DNA of 64,000 nucleotides from assembly GCA_964036045.1 (NCBI GenBank), contig OZ038380.1, positions 123,708,899 to 123,772,898 of the forward strand, read 5' to 3'. The translations under genes were made by a program, and so were the position numbers. Positions 9,855 to 19,993 of this stretch are shown here, in pieces. How positions within the stretch are numbered: position 1 is the first letter of the stretch; the number at the start of each line of letters is the position of its first letter. Below the pieces are notes generated by a model. That model saw nothing but the letters and a program-made list of their open reading frames with translations, was not told where the DNA came from and searched no databases. The DNA is from Eutreptiella sp. 'Long Island Sound 2002'. Its lineage: Eukaryota > Euglenozoa > Euglenophyceae > Eutreptiales > Eutreptiaceae.

Positions 9855-11258
9855 ATGCTGCACCCACTGTTGCAGGAGTTGCAACAGCTGCAACTGCACC
9901 CACAACCATGGCTGCAACGCGCCCTGTCTCCGGAAGAGGCATTGCGTGACTTTGGGCAACCCCTCCGTGCTGGGAAGAGCCTCCTTAGGGGCACCCCGGA
10001 TGGTGTGACCCCCATGGCGGTGTGGAACTTCTTTTTCCAGCCCATCTTGTAGTGCATGACTTTGTGCTTGCAAGCGCACAATAGTGAGGACTTGGTGGAG
10101 TGCCTCCCACGGTACGTGATGTTTTGCATTGGCTCTGGAATGTTACAGCCTCGGAGGATAGACGGTGTGTGGGACTCCGAGAGAATGCACTACAATGCCT
10201 ACTTGGCGGAACTTTTTCCGAGCCGCTGGACCTTCTATGTGCTGCAGCGATTGGCGGACCGTGATGCGGATGCACTCATTGAACTGCGCACGCTGCATTG
10301 GCAAAGCGGATGGGAACTTGGTGACGTTGTGTGCGGTGATGAAACGGTGGTGCCGCACAAGGGGTTGTTTGTCATAAGACAATTCATACCCCGTAAGCCC
10401 CATAGCACGGGAGTAAAGTTGTATGCACTATGTGATGCACAAAGCCATTACATTTGGCACGTGTACTTGTACCGAGGTGCCGCCCCTCGTGTTGGACCCG
10501 AGCCCCGGGGACGATTTACCGGACACTACAATGCTTTTGAAATTGTGCAACTATGGAATGATGAAGCCCCCAAGGGGAAAGTGTTTGTGGGGGATTCCTT
10601 CTTCGGTTCTCACATTGCGGCGGCAATGCTAAGTGCTACAGGGCGTCCCTTCTTAATGCTAACCGCCACTAGTCCTCTAGTTCAAGATGGGAACGTTGGG
10701 TTGAATCCAGGATGCGTGAACACGGTAGTGCATGAGAAACATAAGTATGCATTGTCGGTTTACAAAAATCCCAAAGTGGGCCGCAAAGCGGCAAAAGTGG
10801 TACCACTTCTAACCAATTGTTTGCTCGGACCACCACGGATGCATCGAAGGAGTTACCAATTGCCCGGCATCATTGCGACCTATCGTAAGTTTTCACCCGG
10901 GGTGGATACCTGTAACCAAATGTGCTTACAACATCGGGAGGAGCATAGGTTCCAATCGTGGTGGAAAGCCTTGGGGGGGATGATGTTAAGGATAGGAGTG
11001 ACAAATGCTTTCACATCGTGCAAAGCACTACGACAATGTCCGCAAGGTGAAACAATGTTTGATTGGCAATGGCGGTTGATGCGATACATGTACCCAGTCA
11101 GGCACATTACGGTGAGTGAGAGACATCTACCCATTGTGGTGAACAAACGGGGTCGGTGTGCACAATGTGGTATGGGTAGCACCCGGTACGTGTGCAAAGG
11201 GTGTGGATGTTACCTACACCCGGAATGCTTTGCGGACTATCACGAAGTGGAGCCATGA
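9855..11258 (+). pseudogene. piggyBac-family transposase with one in-frame TAG
   Basis: DDE-type transposase of the piggyBac (DDE_Tnp_1_7) family, which moves its element by cut and paste. ATG 9855 is the first start after an in-frame TGA at 9837. A TAG at 10050-10052 separates the N-terminal ~65 residues (TPMAVWNFFFQPIL) from a continuous 400-residue frame starting at ATG 10056. Catalytic acidic residues are visible in VVCGDETVVPHKG, KVFVGDSFFGS and SPGVDTCNQMC. The C-terminus has the Cys-rich finger typical of the family (RCAQCGMG...YVCKGCGCYLHPEC...H). The frame ends at TGA 11256. Length is shorter than many piggyBac proteins at the N-terminus. If the TAG is not read through, translation from 10056 would still keep the catalytic core. 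Confidence 0.8.
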
Positions 11259-11324
11259 TGTGGTGACTTGGGAGTGTTGCATGCCTTGAATTTGCTTTGT
11301 ACGTGTCATGCAGACGGCCAAAGG

Positions 11325-11370
11325 CGCGGACACACAGTCACACACGCACCCACACACCCACATCCACACC

Positions 11371-11407
<37 letters not shown>

Positions 11408-11415
11408 AAGCACCC
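11325..11415 (+). repeat. (CA)n microsatellite
   Basis: Imperfect CACACA/CACCCA tract becoming a pure (CA) run at about 11375-11404, just after the transposase stop. Confidence 0.85.
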
Positions 11416-11449
11416 ACCCACAAAGTGCTCCAAAGTGTGGTAAATGAAC

Positions 11450-11720
11450 TGAAGTGAAGCGGACCGACGAGCTTGCAAAGACCAGTCTGTTCGGTCTAGG
11501 TGGTCCCTTTAAAGTGCAAAGTGTGTTAAAGTGACCTAAAATGAAGCGGTCCGATGCACTTTAGGAAGACCGGTCAGACCGGTCCGACCAGTCTTTCTGA
11601 ACCGATCGTTTTAACCCAGAACGGTAAAGCGACGCGAAGCGGTCTAAACTGAACGGTTGGTGATTCTGTTTACCCGAAACGCATCGGTTTGCAAAGACCG
11701 GTGGACCGGTCTTGAAAATA
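11450..11720 (-). repeat. right subterminal repeats of the piggyBac-type element
   Basis: Contains CTTTAGGAAGACCGGTCAGA and GAAGCGGTCCGATGCACTTT, the reverse complement of the left-end unit, plus more degenerate copies around 11460 and 11690. Confidence 0.6.
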
Positions 11721-11754
11721 TACGCGTATGGTAGCCAAAGGAATATGTTGCTGT

Positions 11755-11930
11755 GTGATACTTACATTTGGAAGTTACATTTTTGGATCATTTTTTGCAA
11801 CACAAATTGGTCGATCAATATGTTGTTTTGTGCGTGCTCTACGTGATACTTACATTTGGAAGTTACATTTTTGGATCATTTTTTGCAACACAAATTGGTG
11901 GATCGCTATGTTGTTTTGTGTGTGCTCCGT
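11755..11930 (+). repeat. 88-bp tandem duplication
   Basis: GTGATACTTACATTTGGAAG starts at 11755 and again at 11843. Both copies continue through TGGATCATTTTTTGCAACAC to TGTTGTTTTGTG. Related TGGATCATTT words recur down to ~12270. Confidence 0.8.
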
Positions 11931-14507
11931 CTTTGGATCATTTTTCTTGCTTATGATTTGGTGGATCATTTCTTTTACCTCATGCCCCTTTGCCCTTGTG
12001 TTCTCTACTTTTTCTACTAGTGGCGGGGTTTTTATCCAGGTTATCCAACATTTCCATTGCTTTGCTTTGCATGTGCCCGCCTTCTTTGTGTTGGCATGAT
12101 TCCATATGTGTATGCATCACGCCCCCGGGTTCTTGGGCCCCTAAGAGTGTCTTCACCAGCCCCTAGGACTGTCCACGTGTCCGAATTAGTGATCCAGAAA
12201 ATTGCGGATCATTTTGCTAGGCAGGTGGGGGGGAGGTTATGGGGTGGGTGATCCGTGATCCACGGATCATTTGGTGGGGGGGGAAGGGGGGGGGTTTGGA
12301 CAGTGATCCGCGGACCACCTACCACACCACACTTCGAAAAACATATTCTGCAATGAATTTGTGTCAGCACTAGCACTGTTGGAAAGGGTATCAGCACTGA
12401 CAAGTGTGTCATCACCCATGCCAATGCTTTCCGACCCCCTCCACTTTTCGCAATCCCACAACCCTCCTACTCCGGCCGCTGGTAGGTCTGGGTTGGTACA
12501 TGTTCGCTGGCGGTCAGTCGTATTTTCCATCGCCAGTTTGCCATTATGGCTGTACATTTACATTTGCGTCATGCAGTGGACACCAGACAAAACTGGAAAG
12601 AATGCTTGAAGATGGGGGTGTCAGGATCAGTGTGTGAGCATGTGCATAGGGTGCTCCGTTGATTCAAAGTTGGCGAACGCAATTGAAGTTCAGGCCATTT
12701 GATCACAAGGGTGAGCAATCTCAACTGCAATGGACGCAATTGCAACTCCATCGACGCCCAACCAGACGATGCCAGTCCTTGCTCAACAAGAGACTTCAAC
12801 GGTTCCTTTTATGCTTGCTGTCTCCGGAGGTGCACATGGGGACTAACAATGCAATCAAACCACGAAATGCGCTTGTCCTCCCCCTCTCCAGCAGATATAA
12901 GCGACGTTGAGCTACTAAGCAGGTTGCACAAACGACAGAGCAACCTAATCTGGCACCACACGGTCACCGAGCAGCCTTCGTGGAACACCGTCCCTTGCCT
13001 CCTGCACGGGGGCCTGTTGCCTCAGGGTAATCCTCTACACACAACCCAGGTGGTGGCTTCAGAGAGGTTTGGCCATGTGGCAAAATTCTCACATAGCAGT
13101 GTACATCGATTTCCAGTGGCAGATGTTCGAAGAAATTGGGAGTTTCCTCTTAACAGCGCTGCAGCGTAGCCTGACCTGAGCTCTGGAGGTGATGATTGCG
13201 CTGAACGCTTCCAAGGGGGACCGCATTCAATTTTCCCTACACAAATCATCCTGCATGCACGATGTGTTATGCCCTCGCCGTTCGCCTGTAGCACAATCTT
13301 TCGCATACCCAACGCCCCACACACCAACACCAGACACACAAACACACATCACCCTCACATCAGGACTACGCACCTCACACACATCAGCCACCCATTATTG
13401 CTACTTTCACATCCAACGTCCGAAGCATATGGGTCAAGAAATGCCGTGACGGACCACCACCCCATCCACGCATGCGCAGCCTCAGACCGCAACGAGTGCT
13501 ACCCAGAAAATGCTGCCTCGGATGATTTCTTCTTTGTTGCAGTTTGGAAAGTCGCTTCCGACCTGGCACTCCGTTGTATTTTGGGTTTCATGCTTCTACT
13601 GGAGGTCTTCTCCCTGCCATGCCCTCCTGGCTCTCGAGATGCAATTGCCAAGGGTTTGAAAACCGGATACATGAATTCGGTCTATTATCGTCTTTCACTA
13701 TCTGTGCGTTGTGCCCTGCCCTGTGTGGACTCCCCTCACCTGCCCTATTTGCACTCCACTCACCCCATAGACGTCTGGGGCCACCCAAGCTTGCTGGCTC
13801 AAATGTTCAGCCATGTGACGAGGGTACGCTCTTTTCCCAGGCCAGTGCAGGACAGATGCTTGGGATACCCAAATATTGCACTAAATGTTGAACCCAAGAG
13901 CCTTTTGGTCAGCGCAATAGCCTGTTCAACCCCATGAGCGACACAACGCCTCCGCGCAGGGCTCACTACTGTCACCCCTAGTACGGCACTATGCACTCGT
14001 CAGTTGCAGGATGAAGATTTAAATGGGGGAAGCGATGCATTTGACCACCCGAGGATCCGTGGGGTAGGGGTTCAGGAAAAGAAATTGAAGGGCTGAAACA
14101 GTTTTTGAGCCAATTGTGTGCCATTTCAGGCCCAGGGCAGTGGTTTGGCTGTTCACGTACACAAATGACCATGCAATCAAAAATGCTTCTATCGTACTGC
14201 ATATACACACTCTGAGCAGACCCAGCAGGTGGGCTGTGAGCACCAAGGCGGGATACATTTCCGATATGGGGCCCTGCAGAGCCACGACAGCCGTTCTGAG
14301 CTAAACCCATCAATCGTTGGAGCCCAAGGAAGGGATGAGGGGTCTGCACAAGGGGCTCGAAGGGACTTTCCCCCCACTACATCCACCAGCTGCATCAGTG
14401 GCCAATTTTTGCCGTGTTTGCCAATACTGTCAGCCGATTTGTTCGGACAGTGGGGCAGCATGTAAAAAAGGTAAGAGTGGTGTGAAATCACCTTGAAGAC
14501 AGGTTGT
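11931..14507 (+). other. no supported gene
   Basis: Only overlapping short frames without motifs or consistent composition. Landmarks are a GATCCGTGATCCACGGATC inverted repeat near 12250-12269, G runs at 12276-12294 and a CA-rich stretch at 13315-13390. I see no exon chain I would defend. Confidence 0.3.
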
Positions 14508-14509
14508 TA

Positions 14510-14532
14510 CCCCCCCCCCCTTGCAAAGTCCC
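14510..14532 (+). repeat. left 23-bp terminal inverted repeat
   Basis: C11 then TTGCAAAGTCCC; flanked on the left by TA. Confidence 0.85.
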
Positions 14533-14745
14533 CCCCTTGCAAAGTCCCCCCCCCCCCCCGGGACACCGTCACTTCCATGTTTTTCTAGTTAACATGAATT
14601 GTGCTGGTTTGTGTTGCCCATCTGCTTTACGCATGGCCTTGCATTGCTTTCCCAGTACTACAAATCAAGCACCTGTGTATGTTCTGTGATATTCTCTCTC
14701 CAAAGGCGTTGTATGGGTGTGTTGTGTTGCCACTTCAGACCCAAG

Positions 14746-17458
14746 ATGTTTTCTCCCGGTGACCATGTACGGTACCACTCACGCACACTTGGTGCACATG
14801 TGTTGGCCACTGTTGTGGGGCCTTCGCCAAATGGGACGCAGTTTTGCCACATTCGGTACATACGCCCTGGTGGGGTCACTCCGGTGGATCATGAGAGTGC
14901 TCAACTGTCAAGGCTAGAGGCTGTGGCGGTTGAATCCCCCAAGTCGCCAGAGTCACCGGATGTTACGCCCATGTCTCCGCAACCCCAAACACCGGCACAG
15001 CCTACACAACCCACTATGGCCGCAAATGTGCCCCGGAAGCGCAGCTTGCAATCCACATTGGATGCCTTCTTGAAGCCAAATCCCGTTGTGCCGGACGATG
15101 GTAGCGGTGCCATTGTGCAATTGACGGGCAGTCCCACGCAACCGAAACGTCCCCGGTCTCCCACCGTTGCCGAGGATGCAGTTTTTGTGTCGGCCGTCAA
15201 AGGCCCCGCAAAACGCCGCTCTAAGGCAATGCGACTTTTGCAGCCACTCCGAAAATATAGGGAGCCGAAGGAGAAATTGGCTGCATTGGATTATGCGGAG
15301 CGGACTTCCGACTACCAAGCGGTCTCGGATTTAGGTACCACTTTTCCTTTTGCCTTGCACATTCTCGTTTGTACCGTCCGTGGCAATTTTCGGATTCTCG
15401 GTCGTTACAATTTGGGCATGTGTTCATATGGGGGCATTATTTTCAGGGCTGTCGACTCCAAAGCTTTTGAGAAATTGGCGTGCCGTTCGTGAAAAATTGG
15501 AAAAGGCGGTGCGCGAAGGTGACCGAAACAAGACTTTCCATCCAGGAAAGCGGTCACAATACCATGAGACGGAGGGGCGCTTGCAGCGTTGGATCATCCG
15601 TAAGCGTAACAAGCGGATTCCATTGACAAAGCGCATGGTTATCCGCAAGGCCCAAGAGTGGAACACCACGTAGAGGGACTTGGAGCCTCACCAATTGGAG
15701 AATTGGTGGACGGCTTTTCGCGCGCGAAGGGGGATTACCACCCGCCGGATTGGCAGTTTTGCCAAGGGTGGTGAGAAGCTAATCCATCGGCTCGTGGATC
15801 GGTACCGCGCAAACGTGCATCGAGGGCTACGCAGGTAAATTCCTGGGGCTGCAGGGTGACATGGGATGCATCAGACTAAAAATTAAAAATTCCCGGTGTA
15901 CCAGCAGGGGCTGCAGGGTGCAGAATTTGGGACGTTGGGTCATATGGGATGCATCAGACTAAAAATTAAAAATTCCTGGTGTACCAGCAGGGGCTGCAGG
16001 GTGCAGAATTTGGGACGTGGGGTCATATGGGATGCATCAGAGTAGAAATTAAAAATTCCTGGTTTACCAGCAGGGGCTGTGAGGTGCAGAATTTGGGACA
16101 ACAGGGGCTGTGGTATGTTCCGCCCTGATTTGTTTTATGGCAGGCAACAATTCCAATGGCTAGCAAACTCCGACGAGACGCCGGTCAGCTTGGAGCCGCT
16201 TTCAAAGCACACCATTGAGTTGAAGGGCAAGAGTCGTGTTGTTGCCCGGTGTAAAGGCCGATGGAGAGAGAATATCACGGTGTACTTGTCGTACGCCGTC
16301 GAAATCAAGGTGGGCAAAGAAGAAGAAGATGACGATGCACTTCTTTTTGGCCGCGTCGTCCGCTTCCGGCCCACAATTATCTTTAAGGGAGAGTTTGAGG
16401 GCAGGGTACACAAAGAATGTAAGCGCATTAACAGGACCGTGCCTCGTGTGGTTTGCACAGTTTCAAAGGCTGCAAAGTCCACGGAGAGGACTATGTTGTT
16501 TGGTATTAAGGAAGGCACTAGAGGGCTACTAGAGGAGGCTTCGTATTTATACACCGTGGATGGCGCTCCATGTCACATGCACACATGCATTTGTGCATTG
16601 TTGTTGTCCTTCATGTTGTACATGTATGTGAGCCCTCCAAACACTACCCCATACAGCCAAGGGTGTGACAAAGTGCAGATCAACCAATCCTTTGGCCGAG
16701 ATATAGAGGAACAATTCTGTGCATGGTTGCTTCCTATTTTGGAGAAACTTTCGGACAAGGACCCAGTGCCTTCCCCTGAGCGGCGGTTGATGGTCACTTG
16801 GATCCGGGATGCTTGGGAGCGAATTTCTGATGAAAAAATTCTGCGCGCCACTGAAACGGCTTATTTTCCAAAGGGAATGAAGCTCTCCGAGTTGGAAGAC
16901 ACGGAATATTTTTCACGCACACACGATGACTCCCCCACAGAATCTGAATCTGAATCTTCGGATTCCTCATCATCGGGTTCCACATCTAGTGATGAATCGC
17001 GACAAGAGGACTCCAATGTGGACTCCATGTCTTCGAGTAGTGAGGAGGAAGAGGAGGAAGAGGAGGAAGAGGAGGGTAATGATGTGGAAGTAGTATGGGC
17101 AAAGAGTGCACGTGGAGTTTGGGGCTTGGGCCATGTGTTTGATGGGAAACTGTACTTCACTCGTGATATATGTGAGGAAAAGTGGATCCCTAAGGATTTG
17201 GTGCCTCCGAAGAAGTCGGTGGCTGCCCCCAAGGCAAGAGGAAAGGCTGCCCCCCAGCCAAGAGGAAAGCCAGCTGATTTGGCTGTGCAAGCAGGCGCTA
17301 AAGCGGCTGCCAAACCAGCCCCGCGCGCCATTGCCTCCTCCTCCTCGTCCAGTGCAACACACCCCGTGCCTGTCATGCAAACCGAGCATGTGCAACAGTT
17401 CAAAGTGTGTTATTCTCGTACCCAGAAGTTCTTTACCGTTCCTTTGGATCCTCAATAA
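14746..17458 (+). CDS. pogo/Tigger-like transposase, three exons, one in-frame TAG
   Basis: Exons 14746-15334, 15447-15834 and 16144-17458 (2,292 nt, 764 codons) join in frame. Intron 1 is GTACCA...TTTTCAG and intron 2 GTAAAT...ATGGCAG. Domains in order: an N-terminal SH3/chromo-like segment (MFSPGDHVRYHSRTLG); a Pro/Ser linker; a CENP-B-type helix-turn-helix in exon 2 (YHETEGRLQRWIIRKR, NWWTAFRARRGITTRR); the DDE_1 catalytic domain in exon 3 with NSDETPVSL, RPTIIFKGEF, TVDGAPCH and PPNTTPYSQGCDKVQIN, giving three candidate catalytic Asp; a Ser/Glu-rich acidic tract; and a C-terminal WxP segment. TAG at 15671-15673 interrupts the helix-turn-helix. A CAG Gln codon would fit there. Stop is TAA at 17456. 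Confidence 0.75.
15841..16110 (+). repeat. 83-bp tandem repeat inside intron 2
   Basis: GGGATGCATCAGACTAAAAA starts at 15863 and 15946 and recurs with two changes at 16029 (period 83). The unit also contains CCAGCAGGGGCTGCAGGGTG. The repeat makes up most of the 309-nt intron 2. Confidence 0.8.
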
Positions 17459-17651
17459 CATTTGTGTTGGATGAAACACATTGGCACCGCATCAACGCGA
17501 AAGTCGCTTCACACGTGTTCTCTTTGCTTGCGTCAGTGGAGGGTACCACAATTTGCCTTGAGATACCCTTGCAATGCCCCCCCCCCCCCGGGACACCGTC
17601 AGTTGGTGACCGTCTCCCCCCCCCACCCGGGAGACCGTCGCGCGCTACCCC

Positions 17652-17674
17652 GGGACTTTGCAAGGGGGGGGGGG
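17652..17674 (-). repeat. right 23-bp terminal inverted repeat
   Basis: GGGACTTTGCAA followed by G11; flanked on the right by TA. Confidence 0.85.
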
Positions 17675-17929
17675 TACATCAACCGCAGGCGCGGGCGTTG
17701 TATACCCCCCCTTTTGGGGGGTCATTCGCGTAGCATACCCCAAGGCATGATATTTGATGTCCAACCCCTTGTAAAATCGTTTTTTTGCCCACTGAGACAA
17801 TCCCCCAATGAATTTTTTGATTTTGAGGCCTCTATTCCCTGGAAACTAGATATCACTTTTTTGGGGGGGGGGGTCAAAAGTTTGTGCAAAAGTTTGTGCT
17901 AAGAAGGGTTTGAACAAGGTGGTGCTGCT

Positions 17930-17998
17930 GGTGGTCGGCTCCGAACCGCCGACCCACATGTCGGCGGTCCGATGCATTACCATTCGACCACTACTCGC
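17930..17998 (-). other. tRNA-like sequence with box A and box B spacing
   Basis: On the - strand TGGTCGAATGG fits the Pol III box A and GGTTCGGAGCC fits box B at 9 of 11 positions, with tRNA-like spacing of about 43 nt. A 7-bp hairpin CCGCCGA/TCGGCGG sits where an anticodon arm would be, with an 8-nt loop. The D stem and acceptor do not close well. It may be a degenerate tRNA or the head of a tRNA-derived SINE. Confidence 0.3.
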
Positions 17999-18189
17999 TC
18001 TGACAAGTACTGCTCTCCCTACTGCTTGTAGCCGAGTGTGGCACTGAAAAAACCGAAATTGTCTGTTTCTGTTTGCCTGCCTGCTTGCCCGACTGACTGT
18101 GTGACTGACTGCTTGCCTAACTACCTGACTGATTGGCTGACTGTCACCCTCTCTTTGAGGTGCAGTGCTGAAGGCAATAGAACATAGTT

Positions 18190-18960
18190 TTGGTGGTAGA
18201 AGATTTCATGCATTTTTGTGCCCTCTTGGCAGACCAACACCATGAAGTGTTTTCACTGCCACTCAAAAGGTGCTGCCGTGGTCCCTTTTGGTTGTTTGTC
18301 TGCAATCTCCAGCCAGCCGTGGGAGACTGCATGGGCACAAGGGTCCACGGCAAGGACGGAGTGACAGCTTACCCTGGGCGGCTTGCTATGAGGTTTTTTT
18401 GTGGACACGTAATGGTGGGATCCGTCATGGGGTGGCGTGAAGAGATGTTGGATGCGCTCAAGGAACCACTACATGATATGCCAATCTTCGCCATTGCGTG
18501 CTAGCGCTACTCGGCTGGCGGGGGCCATGGTGCCACTCCCATATCGCATAGCCTCCTTGAGGGCACAGTCTCCCTTGTGGTCTCGGTGGGCATCTCCCAA
18601 CCGCATGCACTTCAAGAGGTGTGGAATGAGGATGATACCACCATCATTGTCTCGCTTCATGCGGAGGGGCTCAAATCAGCCCTTGGGCCCTAGCTTTTGG
18701 GGGCCAGCGCAGAGGCAACAGTGGGGCCGCTTGCAAGGTAGCCGTCATGGTACGACCACACGTGTTCCCCAAGGTTTCGGAAGGAAGCACGAGAGTTATG
18801 GGCGATGCCAGCCGGCGTATCCTGAAGCCCATTGTTGCGGCTTGTATGGATGGATTGTTTGTGGGAAATTTCAAAAAATTGAGGTGGTTCTTGCACATGA
18901 AAGTGAAAATGAAGGGCCAAGGCATACAGGACTGGTGGCTCCACTCATGTCACAAAGTTA
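18190..18960 (+). pseudogene. degraded fragment resembling the LINE C-terminal region
   Basis: The translation VMGWREEMLDALKEPLHDMP resembles VMGWPREVLPVLQQPLCGLP in the two large LINE copies (31012 and 53406 regions). In both places it is followed by a segment rich in valine and alanine. The frame then meets TAG at 18502-18504 and another TAG at 18691-18693. If real, this is a much older relative of the LINE family. The match is short and could be chance. Confidence 0.3.
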
Positions 18961-19254
18961 CAGCTAATGTTTGTTTTGTCCTAAAATGTTGTATCGCGGT
19001 TTTTTGCTCTTAGTCTTCTATTGCATAACTATTGCTCCATGTTGTAGTCCTCCGGTGTGTGTACGTCGCTGACTGCCGTGGCCATGGGCACAACACAACT
19101 TGATGTTAAGAGGACCTAAAGTATTTCCGTTTTGGTTATTGTGCAATGAATTTCATTTGCAAGTCCATTTTTATGGAGATCATCTCAAAGGTCAAGGGGA
19201 TAGAGTCGGCCTGCGGAGCAAGTTCACCCGACCTTTGGACAAGTCTTTCCATCC

Positions 19255-19990
19255 TAGCCCCACGCCACATATAACCGGGTTCCTCCGTTCTGTAGGAGAG
19301 ATAGGGGCCGTCCATGGCTAACCACCATCCTCCCCCTCCGGAGCCCAGCGCCGGATCCATCCGGGATAAGGGCAGCCCATGTCTAAGCACCCCCATGCCT
19401 GCCTAGCACCAAATATGACCAAGTCGTTTCATGCGGGCAATGGGGTTGGCCCAAAGCTCGTCAACTCTCCTCCATGCCTAGCGCTAGATACACCGGAGTC
19501 CCTCTTTCTGGGGCATAGGGACAGCCTTGGCTAAGCGACCCTCTCCGTGCCGGTGTTTCGACCAGAGTCCTTCCGTTTGGGGGACAGGGTCAACCCGTGG
19601 CTAACTAGCCCTACTTCATGCCCGGCACCCAATACCCCCAAGTCTTTTCAAGTGGGGGATAGGGGTGGCCCGAGGCTAGGCACTCCCTCCCATGCCAAGC
19701 GCTAGATACAATCCAATCCCTGCGTGTGGGAGAGAGTAATGGCCCGTGCATGGCTAAGGTTTTCACCCCATGCCCAGCGCTGAACACCCCCAAGTCCCCG
19801 CCAAGGGGGATAAGGGATCCTACTGCGAGTCATCCTTCCGCCAAGCCGAGCCCCGGATACATTGCAGCCCCTCCATGTGGGCGATATGGGCGGCCCATGA
19901 CTAAGCACTCTCTTCTGTGCCCGGCGCCGGATACACTCGAGTCTCTCTATGTGTGGGACAAGCGCAACCCGTGGCTAAACACCCCACCTC
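19255..19990 (+). repeat. degenerate ~75-80-bp tandem repeat
   Basis: About nine diverged copies of a unit with CATGCCCAGCGC...GATACA, AGTCCCTC...GTGGGGGATA and GGCCCGTGGCTAAGCAC. Spacing varies by several bases. No coding periodicity is evident. Confidence 0.65.
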
Positions 19991-19993
19991 GAT

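Larger units (their letters stand above)
7640..11720 (+). mobile_element. piggyBac-type DNA transposon, ends not exact
   Basis: The transposase at 9855-11258 is bracketed by two blocks of related sequence in opposite orientation (7640-8000 and 11450-11720). The shared words are GACCGGTCTTCCTAAAGTG and CGGACCGCTTCACTTTA. Such subterminal repeats are usual binding sites for a transposase. I did not find the TTAA target duplication typical of piggyBac or an exact terminal repeat, so the boundaries are approximate. Confidence 0.55.
14510..17674 (+). mobile_element. complete pogo/Tigger-like DNA transposon (3,165 bp)
   Basis: The left end at 14510 is eleven C followed by TTGCAAAGTCCC. The right end at 17652-17674 is its exact reverse complement, including eleven G. 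Both ends are flanked by TA (14508-14509 and 17675-17676), the target duplication expected for Tc1/mariner/pogo transposons. The only gene inside is a CENP-B-type/DDE_1 transposase on the + strand. A second internal copy of TTGCAAAGTC lies at 14537-14546. Perfect repeats suggest a young insertion. Confidence 0.85.

Noticed and set aside
13269-13937. 222-codon frame with His/Thr repeats
   Set aside because: It starts in a CA-rich low-complexity stretch, has no domain and overlaps equally long frames on both strands.
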